Source: Siphonodentalium dalli (lineage: Eukaryota > Mollusca > Scaphopoda > Gadilida > Siphonodentaliidae). Taken from it: DNA of 64,000 nucleotides. The DNA is taken from assembly GCA_032622095.1 (NCBI GenBank), contig CP136068.1:188595309-188659308 (forward strand). Reading direction: 5' to 3'. How positions within the stretch are numbered: position 1 is the first letter of the stretch; every line of letters begins with the position of its first letter. The position numbers and the translations under genes were made by a program. A model generated the notes under the pieces. That model was not told where the DNA came from and searched no databases. It worked only from the letters and a program-made list of their open reading frames with translations. Positions 1-10,387 of the stretch are shown here, piece by piece.

Positions 1-21
1 TGTTTAACCGTTTATCCGTAC

Positions 22-93
22 TCCTCGGTAGTATAGTGGTAAGTATCCCCGCCTGTCACGCGGGAGACCGGGGTTCAATTCCCCGCCGGGGAG
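22..93 (+). tRNA. tRNA-Asp(GTC), unit 1
   Basis: 72 nt, intronless, anticodon GTC at 55-57, decoding GAC and GAU. The acceptor pairs TCCTCGG with CCGGGGA and G is the discriminator, as expected for Asp. The anticodon stem CCCGC/GCGGG and T-stem CGGGG/CCCCG are fully paired. The A box lies at 29-39 and the B box at 72-82. No CCA is encoded. Confidence 0.97.
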
Positions 94-100
94 ACTATAC

Positions 101-104
101 TTTT
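101..104 (+). terminator. pol III terminator of tRNA-Asp, unit 1
   Basis: A run of four T begins eight bases after the tRNA end. It is the minimal RNA polymerase III stop signal and is present in every unit. Confidence 0.75.
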
Positions 105-276
105 ATTTGTCTTTGGTGCTTGAAAAATAGTTTTGTGCACACGCTATGAAGATCCATTAGAAGATCCATTACATCACATTTAATATGCTGATCAATATTT
201 TAATGACGGGGATATGTAGACATTCCTGTTTGTTCCTTGATTGAATACAATGCAATGAGTCAAAACATTTTGCACA

Positions 277-349
277 GTCCCAGTAGCTCAGTGGATAGAG
301 CGCTGGACTTCTAATCCAGAGGCCGTGGGTTCGATCCCCACCTGGGATG
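277..349 (+). tRNA. tRNA-Arg(TCT), unit 1
   Basis: 73 nt, intronless, anticodon TCT at 310-312, decoding AGA. Acceptor GTCCCAG pairs with CTGGGAT (G1-U72 wobble, as also in vertebrate Arg-TCT) and the discriminator is G. The D-stem GCTC/GAGC, anticodon stem CTGGA/TCCAG and T-stem GTGGG/CCCAC are intact. The A box is at 284-294 and the B box at 328-338. Confidence 0.97.
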
Positions 350-354
350 ACGTA

Positions 355-360
355 TTTTTT
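355..360 (+). terminator. pol III terminator of tRNA-Arg, unit 1
   Basis: A run of six T begins six bases after the tRNA end. This gene and tRNA-Lys are convergent, with 163 bp between them. Confidence 0.8.
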
Positions 361-501
361 GCACTTTTGTGCCAACGAAATGGTCTGAAATGATAATACG
401 ATGAAAATAATACGATGCACCAGATTGTCTTCACAAACAAATATGTGGTTTGCTGCCGACAATAAAAAGACGCGAAATATGCAACAAAAAGCCTAAAATT
501 G

Positions 502-505
502 AAAA
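502..505 (-). terminator. pol III terminator of tRNA-Lys, unit 1
   Basis: Four A on the plus strand, so four T on the sense strand, seven bases beyond the tRNA-Lys 3' end. Confidence 0.7.
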
Positions 506-512
506 GTAAGAT

Positions 513-585
513 CGCCCAACGTGGGGCTCGAACCCACGACCCCGAGATTAAGAGTCTCGTGCTCTACCGACTGAGCTAGCCAGGC
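513..585 (-). tRNA. tRNA-Lys(CTT), unit 1
   Basis: 73 nt on the minus strand, anticodon CTT (complement at 550-552), decoding AAG. The body matches animal tRNA-Lys-CTT closely. The acceptor GCCTGGC pairs with GTTGGGC and so contains three consecutive wobble pairs (U4-G69, G5-U68, G6-U67); animal Lys-CTT normally has C4. The discriminator is G. B box at 524-534 on the complement. Confidence 0.97.
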
Positions 586-804
586 AGCCACGTCATCACA
601 TAATTATGTACACAGTCATCGGGAAACGAGGATGGGAAAAAACCCAACTAATTTTACATTTAAACTATAGGCCTACTCGCAGTTTCTCTCTGCATGCTGG
701 TTACTTTAAGTGAGACGACGGGTGTGAAGGATGAGACCAATATACCGCAAGATAACATGTGGCATTGGCAACAATCAATACAGTCACTTCAACAAAAGTA
801 AGAC

Positions 805-809
805 AAAAA
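805..809 (-). terminator. pol III terminator of tRNA-Val, unit 1
   Basis: Five T on the minus strand, eight bases beyond the tRNA-Val 3' end. Confidence 0.75.
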
Positions 810-817
810 TGATTATC

Positions 818-890
818 AGGTCCGGGCGAGGATCGAACTCGCGACCTTCTGCGTGTAAAGCAGACGTGATAACCACTACACCACCGGACC
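818..890 (-). tRNA. tRNA-Val(TAC), unit 1
   Basis: 73 nt on the minus strand, anticodon TAC (complement at 855-857), decoding GUA. The D-arm and anticodon arm match animal Val-TAC. The acceptor is GGTCCGG/CCGGACC and the T-stem GCGAG/CTCGC. The acceptor and the discriminator T (U73) both differ from the usual animal Val gene, which has A73. U8 is present, which supports a seven-pair acceptor. Confidence 0.96.
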
Positions 891-1315
891 TGTCCATAGC
901 TAACAGATATAATAATTATCTGAGATTTCTTTGCATCCAAACTGAAGGACGTAAATTACTATGGACCACAGGTTGACTCTGTTTATATGCCAAAATGACC
1001 TTTGATCTGCTGAATATGAAAACTCAACAAAACGGGGCTCCGAACTTTGGACGAATTACCTGGAATTGCGTGTATTTTTGTGGATTCATGCTGTAAACCC
1101 TGTTATATTGGCCGGATCAGATATATACATGTATGTATATTTAACAACTGAGTCGGCAGTTCCTGCATTATCTCTGATTTAAATCACAGCCCAGAAAATT
1201 ACTCTTTATCAACATACACAATATATGGACAATACAATCTCGTTAGATTAATTGATGCATTTAGCATCGGAGCTGACGGGATTCAAATTTAGATTGAAGT
1301 CACTAACTATCGTCC
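891..1315. other. longest spacer of the unit (Val to Trp), unit 1
   Basis: AT-rich spacer of 425 bp between the divergent Val and Trp genes. I see no gene, only a short ATACATGTAT palindrome near 1127-1136. It recurs in every unit; in unit 27 it carries a SINE. Confidence 0.7.
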
Positions 1316-1387
1316 GACTCCGTGGCGCAACGGTAGCGCGTCTGACTCCAGATCAGAAGGTTGCGTGTTCAAATCACGTCGGGGTCA
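1316..1387 (+). tRNA. tRNA-Trp(CCA), unit 1
   Basis: 72 nt, intronless, anticodon CCA at 1348-1350, decoding UGG. It is nearly identical to vertebrate tRNA-Trp, differing mainly in the 5' acceptor strand. Acceptor GACTCCG pairs with CGGGGTC and the discriminator is A. D-stem GCGC/GCGC, anticodon stem TCTGA/TCAGA, T-stem GCGTG/CACGT. Confidence 0.97.
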
Positions 1388-1390
1388 ATA

Positions 1391-1394
1391 TTTT
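1391..1394 (+). terminator. pol III terminator of tRNA-Trp, unit 1
   Basis: Four T directly after the gene, with a second run of five T at 1404-1408 as a likely back-up stop. Confidence 0.75.
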
Positions 1395-1533
1395 GAGGAC
1401 CTATTTTTCAGTTTTGTTTCTGTGTTTTATTTTGGAATTATGCATCCATTGTACTAATGTACCAATACTCTATAATAAAACATGGGTGTCCATTCTATAA
1501 CCATACGGGTATTGTTTAACCGTTTATCCGTAC

Positions 1534-1605
1534 TCCTCGGTAGTATAGTGGTAAGTATCCCCGCCTGTCACGCGGGAGACCGGGGTTCAATTCCCCGCCG
1601 GGGAG
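1534..1605 (+). tRNA. tRNA-Asp(GTC), unit 2
   Basis: Unit 2 copy; no difference seen from unit 1. Confidence 0.95.
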
Positions 1606-1788
1606 ACTATACTTTTATTTGTCTTTGGTGCTTGAAAAATAGTTTTGTGCACACGCTATGAAGATCCATTAGAAGATCCATTACATCACATTTAATATGC
1701 TGATCAATATTTTAATGACGGGGATATGTAGACATTCCTGTTTGTTCCTTGATTGAATACAATGCAATGAGTCAAAACATTTTGCACA

Positions 1789-1861
1789 GTCCCAGTAGCT
1801 CAGTGGATAGAGCGCTGGACTTCTAATCCAGAGGCCGTGGGTTCGATCCCCACCTGGGATG
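1789..1861 (+). tRNA. tRNA-Arg(TCT), unit 2
   Basis: Unit 2 copy; no difference seen from unit 1. Confidence 0.95.
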
Positions 1862-2024
1862 ACGTATTTTTTGCACTTTTGTGCCAACGAAATGGTCTGA
1901 AATGATAATACGATGAAAATAATACGATGCACCAGATTGTCTTCACAAACAAATATGTGGTTTGCTGCCGACAATAAAAAGACGCGAAATATGCAACAAA
2001 AAGCCTAAAATTGAAAAGTAAGAT

Positions 2025-2097
2025 CGCCCAACGTGGGGCTCGAACCCACGACCCCGAGATTAAGAGTCTCGTGCTCTACCGACTGAGCTAGCCAGGC
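2025..2097 (-). tRNA. tRNA-Lys(CTT), unit 2
   Basis: Unit 2 copy; no difference seen from unit 1. Confidence 0.95.
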
Positions 2098-2329
2098 AGC
2101 CACGTCATCACATAATTATGTACACAGTCATCGGGAAACGAGGATGGGAAAAAACCCAACTAATTTTACATTTAAACTATAGGCCTACTCGCAGTTTCTC
2201 TCTGCATGCTGGTTACTTTAAGTGAGACGACGGGTGTGAAGGATGAGACCAATATACCGCAAGATAACATGTGGCATTGGCAACAATCAATACAGTCACT
2301 TCAACAAAAGTAAGACAAAAATGATTATC

Positions 2330-2402
2330 AGGTCCGGGCGAGGATCGAACTCGCGACCTTCTGCGTGTAAAGCAGACGTGATAACCACTACACCACCGGA
2401 CC
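2330..2402 (-). tRNA. tRNA-Val(TAC), unit 2
   Basis: Unit 2 copy; no difference seen from unit 1. Confidence 0.95.
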
Positions 2403-2827
2403 TGTCCATAGCTAACAGATATAATAATTATCTGAGATTTCTTTGCATCCAAACTGAAGGACGTAAATTACTATGGACCACAGGTTGACTCTGTTTATAT
2501 GCCAAAATGACCTTTGATCTGCTGAATATGAAAACTCAACAAAACGGGGCTCCGAACTTTGGACGAATTACCTGGAATTGCGTGTATTTTTGTGGATTCA
2601 TGCTGTAAACCCTGTTATATTGGCCGGATCAGATATATACATGTATGTATATTTAACAACTGAGTCGGCAGTTCCTGCATTATCTCTGATTTAAATCACA
2701 GCCCAGAAAATTACTCTTTATCAACATACACAATATATGGACAATACAATCTCGTTAGATTAATTGATGCATTTAGCATCGGAGCTGACGGGATTCAAAT
2801 TTAGATTGAAGTCACTAACTATCGTCC

Positions 2828-2899
2828 GACTCCGTGGCGCAACGGTAGCGCGTCTGACTCCAGATCAGAAGGTTGCGTGTTCAAATCACGTCGGGGTCA
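2828..2899 (+). tRNA. tRNA-Trp(CCA), unit 2
   Basis: Unit 2 copy; no difference seen from unit 1. Confidence 0.95.
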
Positions 2900-3045
2900 A
2901 TATTTTGAGGACCTATTTTTCAGTTTTGTTTCTGTGTTTTATTTTGGAATTATGCATCCATTGTACTAATGTACCAATACTCTATAATAAAACATGGGTG
3001 TCCATTCTATAACCATACGGGTATTGTTTAACCGTTTATCCGTAC

Positions 3046-3117
3046 TCCTCGGTAGTATAGTGGTAAGTATCCCCGCCTGTCACGCGGGAGACCGGGGTTC
3101 AATTCCCCGCCGGGGAG
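3046..3117 (+). tRNA. tRNA-Asp(GTC), unit 3
   Basis: Unit 3 copy; unchanged. Confidence 0.95.
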
Positions 3118-3300
3118 ACTATACTTTTATTTGTCTTTGGTGCTTGAAAAATAGTTTTGTGCACACGCTATGAAGATCCATTAGAAGATCCATTACATCA
3201 CATTTAATATGCTGATCAATATTTTAATGACGGGGATATGTAGACATTCCTGTTTGTTCCTTGATTGAATACAATGCAATGAGTCAAAACATTTTGCACA

Positions 3301-3373
3301 GTCCCAGTAGCTCAGTGGATAGAGCGCTGGACTTCTAATCCAGAGGCCGTGGGTTCGATCCCCACCTGGGATG
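3301..3373 (+). tRNA. tRNA-Arg(TCT), unit 3
   Basis: Unit 3 copy; unchanged. Confidence 0.95.
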
Positions 3374-3536
3374 ACGTATTTTTTGCACTTTTGTGCCAAC
3401 GAAATGGTCTGAAATGATAATACGATGAAAATAATACGATGCACCAGATTGTCTTCACAAACAAATATGTGGTTTGCTGCCGACAATAAAAAGACGCGAA
3501 ATATGCAACAAAAAGCCTAAAATTGAAAAGTAAGAT

Positions 3537-3609
3537 CGCCCAACGTGGGGCTCGAACCCACGACCCCGAGATTAAGAGTCTCGTGCTCTACCGACTGAGC
3601 TAGCCAGGC
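3537..3609 (-). tRNA. tRNA-Lys(CTT), unit 3
   Basis: Unit 3 copy; unchanged. Confidence 0.95.
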
Positions 3610-3841
3610 AGCCACGTCATCACATAATTATGTACACAGTCATCGGGAAACGAGGATGGGAAAAAACCCAACTAATTTTACATTTAAACTATAGGCCTAC
3701 TCGCAGTTTCTCTCTGCATGCTGGTTACTTTAAGTGAGACGACGGGTGTGAAGGATGAGACCAATATACCGCAAGATAACATGTGGCATTGGCAACAATC
3801 AATACAGTCACTTCAACAAAAGTAAGACAAAAATGATTATC

Positions 3842-3914
3842 AGGTCCGGGCGAGGATCGAACTCGCGACCTTCTGCGTGTAAAGCAGACGTGATAACCAC
3901 TACACCACCGGACC
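3842..3914 (-). tRNA. tRNA-Val(TAC), unit 3
   Basis: Unit 3 copy; unchanged. Confidence 0.95.
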
Positions 3915-4339
3915 TGTCCATAGCTAACAGATATAATAATTATCTGAGATTTCTTTGCATCCAAACTGAAGGACGTAAATTACTATGGACCACAGGTTGA
4001 CTCTGTTTATATGCCAAAATGACCTTTGATCTGCTGAATATGAAAACTCAACAAAACGGGGCTCCGAACTTTGGACGAATTACCTGGAATTGCGTGTATT
4101 TTTGTGGATTCATGCTGTAAACCCTGTTATATTGGCCGGATCAGATATATACATGTATGTATATTTAACAACTGAGTCGGCAGTTCCTGCATTATCTCTG
4201 ATTTAAATCACAGCCCAGAAAATTACTCTTTATCAACATACACAATATATGGACAATACAATCTCGTTAGATTAATTGATGCATTTAGCATCGGAGCTGA
4301 CGGGATTCAAATTTAGATTGAAGTCACTAACTATCGTCC

Positions 4340-4411
4340 GACTCCGTGGCGCAACGGTAGCGCGTCTGACTCCAGATCAGAAGGTTGCGTGTTCAAATCA
4401 CGTCGGGGTCA
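4340..4411 (+). tRNA. tRNA-Trp(CCA), unit 3
   Basis: Unit 3 copy; unchanged. Confidence 0.95.
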
Positions 4412-4557
4412 ATATTTTGAGGACCTATTTTTCAGTTTTGTTTCTGTGTTTTATTTTGGAATTATGCATCCATTGTACTAATGTACCAATACTCTATAAT
4501 AAAACATGGGTGTCCATTCTATAACCATACGGGTATTGTTTAACCGTTTATCCGTAC

Positions 4558-4629
4558 TCCTCGGTAGTATAGTGGTAAGTATCCCCGCCTGTCACGCGGG
4601 AGACCGGGGTTCAATTCCCCGCCGGGGAG
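4558..4629 (+). tRNA. tRNA-Asp(GTC), unit 4
   Basis: Unit 4 copy; unchanged. Confidence 0.95.
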
Positions 4630-4812
4630 ACTATACTTTTATTTGTCTTTGGTGCTTGAAAAATAGTTTTGTGCACACGCTATGAAGATCCATTAGAAGA
4701 TCCATTACATCACATTTAATATGCTGATCAATATTTTAATGACGGGGATATGTAGACATTCCTGTTTGTTCCTTGATTGAATACAATGCAATGAGTCAAA
4801 ACATTTTGCACA

Positions 4813-4885
4813 GTCCCAGTAGCTCAGTGGATAGAGCGCTGGACTTCTAATCCAGAGGCCGTGGGTTCGATCCCCACCTGGGATG
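4813..4885 (+). tRNA. tRNA-Arg(TCT), unit 4
   Basis: Unit 4 copy; unchanged. Confidence 0.95.
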
Positions 4886-5048
4886 ACGTATTTTTTGCAC
4901 TTTTGTGCCAACGAAATGGTCTGAAATGATAATACGATGAAAATAATACGATGCACCAGATTGTCTTCACAAACAAATATGTGGTTTGCTGCCGACAATA
5001 AAAAGACGCGAAATATGCAACAAAAAGCCTAAAATTGAAAAGTAAGAT

Positions 5049-5121
5049 CGCCCAACGTGGGGCTCGAACCCACGACCCCGAGATTAAGAGTCTCGTGCTC
5101 TACCGACTGAGCTAGCCAGGC
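5049..5121 (-). tRNA. tRNA-Lys(CTT), unit 4
   Basis: Unit 4 copy; unchanged. Confidence 0.95.
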
Positions 5122-5353
5122 AGCCACGTCATCACATAATTATGTACACAGTCATCGGGAAACGAGGATGGGAAAAAACCCAACTAATTTTACATTTAAA
5201 CTATAGGCCTACTCGCAGTTTCTCTCTGCATGCTGGTTACTTTAAGTGAGACGACGGGTGTGAAGGATGAGACCAATATACCGCAAGATAACATGTGGCA
5301 TTGGCAACAATCAATACAGTCACTTCAACAAAAGTAAGACAAAAATGATTATC

Positions 5354-5426
5354 AGGTCCGGGCGAGGATCGAACTCGCGACCTTCTGCGTGTAAAGCAGA
5401 CGTGATAACCACTACACCACCGGACC
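5354..5426 (-). tRNA. tRNA-Val(TAC), unit 4
   Basis: Unit 4 copy; unchanged. Confidence 0.95.
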
Positions 5427-5851
5427 TGTCCATAGCTAACAGATATAATAATTATCTGAGATTTCTTTGCATCCAAACTGAAGGACGTAAATTACTATGG
5501 ACCACAGGTTGACTCTGTTTATATGCCAAAATGACCTTTGATCTGCTGAATATGAAAACTCAACAAAACGGGGCTCCGAACTTTGGACGAATTACCTGGA
5601 ATTGCGTGTATTTTTGTGGATTCATGCTGTAAACCCTGTTATATTGGCCGGATCAGATATATACATGTATGTATATTTAACAACTGAGTCGGCAGTTCCT
5701 GCATTATCTCTGATTTAAATCACAGCCCAGAAAATTACTCTTTATCAACATACACAATATATGGACAATACAATCTCGTTAGATTAATTGATGCATTTAG
5801 CATCGGAGCTGACGGGATTCAAATTTAGATTGAAGTCACTAACTATCGTCC

Positions 5852-5923
5852 GACTCCGTGGCGCAACGGTAGCGCGTCTGACTCCAGATCAGAAGGTTGC
5901 GTGTTCAAATCACGTCGGGGTCA
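5852..5923 (+). tRNA. tRNA-Trp(CCA), unit 4
   Basis: Unit 4 copy; unchanged. Confidence 0.95.
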
Positions 5924-6069
5924 ATATTTTGAGGACCTATTTTTCAGTTTTGTTTCTGTGTTTTATTTTGGAATTATGCATCCATTGTACTAATGTACCA
6001 ATACTCTATAATAAAACATGGGTGTCCATTCTATAACCATACGGGTATTGTTTAACCGTTTATCCGTAC

Positions 6070-6141
6070 TCCTCGGTAGTATAGTGGTAAGTATCCCCGC
6101 CTGTCACGCGGGAGACCGGGGTTCAATTCCCCGCCGGGGAG
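6070..6141 (+). tRNA. tRNA-Asp(GTC), unit 5
   Basis: Unit 5 copy; unchanged. Confidence 0.95.
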
Positions 6142-6324
6142 ACTATACTTTTATTTGTCTTTGGTGCTTGAAAAATAGTTTTGTGCACACGCTATGAAGA
6201 TCCATTAGAAGATCCATTACATCACATTTAATATGCTGATCAATATTTTAATGACGGGGATATGTAGACATTCCTGTTTGTTCCTTGATTGAATACAATG
6301 CAATGAGTCAAAACATTTTGCACA

Positions 6325-6397
6325 GTCCCAGTAGCTCAGTGGATAGAGCGCTGGACTTCTAATCCAGAGGCCGTGGGTTCGATCCCCACCTGGGATG
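6325..6397 (+). tRNA. tRNA-Arg(TCT), unit 5
   Basis: Unit 5 copy; unchanged. Confidence 0.95.
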
Positions 6398-6560
6398 ACG
6401 TATTTTTTGCACTTTTGTGCCAACGAAATGGTCTGAAATGATAATACGATGAAAATAATACGATGCACCAGATTGTCTTCACAAACAAATATGTGGTTTG
6501 CTGCCGACAATAAAAAGACGCGAAATATGCAACAAAAAGCCTAAAATTGAAAAGTAAGAT

Positions 6561-6633
6561 CGCCCAACGTGGGGCTCGAACCCACGACCCCGAGATTAAG
6601 AGTCTCGTGCTCTACCGACTGAGCTAGCCAGGC
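6561..6633 (-). tRNA. tRNA-Lys(CTT), unit 5
   Basis: Unit 5 copy; unchanged. Confidence 0.95.
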
Positions 6634-6865
6634 AGCCACGTCATCACATAATTATGTACACAGTCATCGGGAAACGAGGATGGGAAAAAACCCAACTAAT
6701 TTTACATTTAAACTATAGGCCTACTCGCAGTTTCTCTCTGCATGCTGGTTACTTTAAGTGAGACGACGGGTGTGAAGGATGAGACCAATATACCGCAAGA
6801 TAACATGTGGCATTGGCAACAATCAATACAGTCACTTCAACAAAAGTAAGACAAAAATGATTATC

Positions 6866-6938
6866 AGGTCCGGGCGAGGATCGAACTCGCGACCTTCTGC
6901 GTGTAAAGCAGACGTGATAACCACTACACCACCGGACC
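6866..6938 (-). tRNA. tRNA-Val(TAC), unit 5
   Basis: Unit 5 copy; unchanged. Confidence 0.95.
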
Positions 6939-7363
6939 TGTCCATAGCTAACAGATATAATAATTATCTGAGATTTCTTTGCATCCAAACTGAAGGACGT
7001 AAATTACTATGGACCACAGGTTGACTCTGTTTATATGCCAAAATGACCTTTGATCTGCTGAATATGAAAACTCAACAAAACGGGGCTCCGAACTTTGGAC
7101 GAATTACCTGGAATTGCGTGTATTTTTGTGGATTCATGCTGTAAACCCTGTTATATTGGCCGGATCAGATATATACATGTATGTATATTTAACAACTGAG
7201 TCGGCAGTTCCTGCATTATCTCTGATTTAAATCACAGCCCAGAAAATTACTCTTTATCAACATACACAATATATGGACAATACAATCTCGTTAGATTAAT
7301 TGATGCATTTAGCATCGGAGCTGACGGGATTCAAATTTAGATTGAAGTCACTAACTATCGTCC

Positions 7364-7435
7364 GACTCCGTGGCGCAACGGTAGCGCGTCTGACTCCAGA
7401 TCAGAAGGTTGCGTGTTCAAATCACGTCGGGGTCA
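7364..7435 (+). tRNA. tRNA-Trp(CCA), unit 5
   Basis: Unit 5 copy; unchanged. Confidence 0.95.
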
Positions 7436-7581
7436 ATATTTTGAGGACCTATTTTTCAGTTTTGTTTCTGTGTTTTATTTTGGAATTATGCATCCATTGT
7501 ACTAATGTACCAATACTCTATAATAAAACATGGGTGTCCATTCTATAACCATACGGGTATTGTTTAACCGTTTATCCGTAC

Positions 7582-7653
7582 TCCTCGGTAGTATAGTGGT
7601 AAGTATCCCCGCCTGTCACGCGGGAGACCGGGGTTCAATTCCCCGCCGGGGAG
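7582..7653 (+). tRNA. tRNA-Asp(GTC), unit 6
   Basis: Unit 6 copy; unchanged. Confidence 0.95.
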
Positions 7654-7836
7654 ACTATACTTTTATTTGTCTTTGGTGCTTGAAAAATAGTTTTGTGCAC
7701 ACGCTATGAAGATCCATTAGAAGATCCATTACATCACATTTAATATGCTGATCAATATTTTAATGACGGGGATATGTAGACATTCCTGTTTGTTCCTTGA
7801 TTGAATACAATGCAATGAGTCAAAACATTTTGCACA

Positions 7837-7909
7837 GTCCCAGTAGCTCAGTGGATAGAGCGCTGGACTTCTAATCCAGAGGCCGTGGGTTCGATCCCCA
7901 CCTGGGATG
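7837..7909 (+). tRNA. tRNA-Arg(TCT), unit 6
   Basis: Unit 6 copy; unchanged. Confidence 0.95.
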
Positions 7910-8072
7910 ACGTATTTTTTGCACTTTTGTGCCAACGAAATGGTCTGAAATGATAATACGATGAAAATAATACGATGCACCAGATTGTCTTCACAAACAA
8001 ATATGTGGTTTGCTGCCGACAATAAAAAGACGCGAAATATGCAACAAAAAGCCTAAAATTGAAAAGTAAGAT

Positions 8073-8145
8073 CGCCCAACGTGGGGCTCGAACCCACGAC
8101 CCCGAGATTAAGAGTCTCGTGCTCTACCGACTGAGCTAGCCAGGC
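8073..8145 (-). tRNA. tRNA-Lys(CTT), unit 6
   Basis: Unit 6 copy; unchanged. Confidence 0.95.
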
Positions 8146-8377
8146 AGCCACGTCATCACATAATTATGTACACAGTCATCGGGAAACGAGGATGGGAAAA
8201 AACCCAACTAATTTTACATTTAAACTATAGGCCTACTCGCAGTTTCTCTCTGCATGCTGGTTACTTTAAGTGAGACGACGGGTGTGAAGGATGAGACCAA
8301 TATACCGCAAGATAACATGTGGCATTGGCAACAATCAATACAGTCACTTCAACAAAAGTAAGACAAAAATGATTATC

Positions 8378-8450
8378 AGGTCCGGGCGAGGATCGAACTC
8401 GCGACCTTCTGCGTGTAAAGCAGACGTGATAACCACTACACCACCGGACC
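8378..8450 (-). tRNA. tRNA-Val(TAC), unit 6
   Basis: Unit 6 copy; unchanged. Confidence 0.95.
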
Positions 8451-8875
8451 TGTCCATAGCTAACAGATATAATAATTATCTGAGATTTCTTTGCATCCAA
8501 ACTGAAGGACGTAAATTACTATGGACCACAGGTTGACTCTGTTTATATGCCAAAATGACCTTTGATCTGCTGAATATGAAAACTCAACAAAACGGGGCTC
8601 CGAACTTTGGACGAATTACCTGGAATTGCGTGTATTTTTGTGGATTCATGCTGTAAACCCTGTTATATTGGCCGGATCAGATATATACATGTATGTATAT
8701 TTAACAACTGAGTCGGCAGTTCCTGCATTATCTCTGATTTAAATCACAGCCCAGAAAATTACTCTTTATCAACATACACAATATATGGACAATACAATCT
8801 CGTTAGATTAATTGATGCATTTAGCATCGGAGCTGACGGGATTCAAATTTAGATTGAAGTCACTAACTATCGTCC

Positions 8876-8960
8876 GACTCCGTGGCGCAACGGCGTGGCG
8901 CAACGGTAGCGCGTCTGACTCCAGATCAGAAGGTTGCGTGTTCAAATCACGTCGGGGTCA
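8876..8960 (+). tRNA. tRNA-Trp(CCA), unit 6, disrupted by a 13-bp duplication
   Basis: 85 nt instead of 72. The segment CGTGGCGCAACGG occurs twice in tandem (8881-8893 and 8894-8906). It contains the A box, so the A box is doubled and the first copy lies 13 bp further from the B box. Folded with the outer GCGC pair, the D-loop grows from about 7 to 20 nt. The anticodon arm, T arm and acceptor are intact. It is probably a pseudogene, though a misfolded transcript remains possible. Confidence 0.7.
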
Positions 8961-9106
8961 ATATTTTGAGGACCTATTTTTCAGTTTTGTTTCTGTGTTT
9001 TATTTTGGAATTATGCATCCATTGTACTAATGTACCAATACTCTATAATAAAACATGGGTGTCCATTCTATAACCATACGGGTATTGTTTAACCGTTTAT
9101 CCGTAC

Positions 9107-9178
9107 TCCTCGGTAGTATAGTGGTAAGTATCCCCGCCTGTCACGCGGGAGACCGGGGTTCAATTCCCCGCCGGGGAG
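9107..9178 (+). tRNA. tRNA-Asp(GTC), unit 7
   Basis: Unit 7 (13-bp deletion unit); unchanged. Confidence 0.95.
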
Positions 9179-9361
9179 ACTATACTTTTATTTGTCTTTG
9201 GTGCTTGAAAAATAGTTTTGTGCACACGCTATGAAGATCCATTAGAAGATCCATTACATCACATTTAATATGCTGATCAATATTTTAATGACGGGGATAT
9301 GTAGACATTCCTGTTTGTTCCTTGATTGAATACAATGCAATGAGTCAAAACATTTTGCACA

Positions 9362-9434
9362 GTCCCAGTAGCTCAGTGGATAGAGCGCTGGACTTCTAAT
9401 CCAGAGGCCGTGGGTTCGATCCCCACCTGGGATG
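9362..9434 (+). tRNA. tRNA-Arg(TCT), unit 7
   Basis: Unit 7 copy; gene unchanged. The 13-bp deletion lies downstream, at the 9454/9455 region, leaving the T6 terminator intact. Confidence 0.95.
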
Positions 9435-9584
9435 ACGTATTTTTTGCACTTTTGGTCTGAAATGATAATACGATGAAAATAATACGATGCACCAGATTGT
9501 CTTCACAAACAAATATGTGGTTTGCTGCCGACAATAAAAAGACGCGAAATATGCAACAAAAAGCCTAAAATTGAAAAGTAAGAT

Positions 9585-9657
9585 CGCCCAACGTGGGGCT
9601 CGAACCCACGACCCCGAGATTAAGAGTCTCGTGCTCTACCGACTGAGCTAGCCAGGC
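9585..9657 (-). tRNA. tRNA-Lys(CTT), unit 7
   Basis: Unit 7 copy; unchanged. Confidence 0.95.
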
Positions 9658-9889
9658 AGCCACGTCATCACATAATTATGTACACAGTCATCGGGAAATG
9701 AGGATGGGAAAAAACCCAACTAATTTTACATTTAAACTATAGGCCTACTCGCAGTTTCTCTCTGCATGCTGGTTACTTTAAGTGAGACGACGGGTGTGAA
9801 GGATGAGACCAATATACCGCAAGATAACATGTGGCATTGGCAACAATCAATACAGTCACTTCAACAAAAGTAAGACAAAAATGATTATC

Positions 9890-9962
9890 AGGTCCGGGCG
9901 AGGATCGAACTCGCGACCTTCTGCGTGTAAAGCAGACGTGATAACCACTACACCACCGGACC
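9890..9962 (-). tRNA. tRNA-Val(TAC), unit 7
   Basis: Unit 7 copy; unchanged. Confidence 0.95.
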
Positions 9963-10387
9963 TGTCCATAGCTAACAGATATAATAATTATCTGAGATTT
10001 CTTTGCATCCAAACTGAAGGACGTAAATTACTATGGACCACAGGTTGACTCTGTTTATATGCCAAAATGACCTTTGATCTGCTGAATATGAAAACTCAAC
10101 AAAACGGGGCTCCGAACTTTGGACGAATTACCTGGAATTGCGTGTATTTTTGTGGATTCATGCTGTAAACCCTGTTATATTGGCCGGATCAGATATATAC
10201 ATGTATGTATATTTAACAACTGAGTCGGCAGTTCCTGCATTATCTCTGATTTAAATCACAGCCCAGAAAATTACTCTTTATCAACATACACAATATATGG
10301 ACAATACAATCTCGTTAGATTAATTGATGCATTTAGCATCGGAGCTGACGGGATTCAAATTTAGATTGAAGTCACTAACTATCGTCC

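Noticed and set aside
891-1315. A 5S rRNA, U6 or other RNA gene in the long spacer
   Set aside because: I found no conserved 5S or snRNA core motifs in any spacer.
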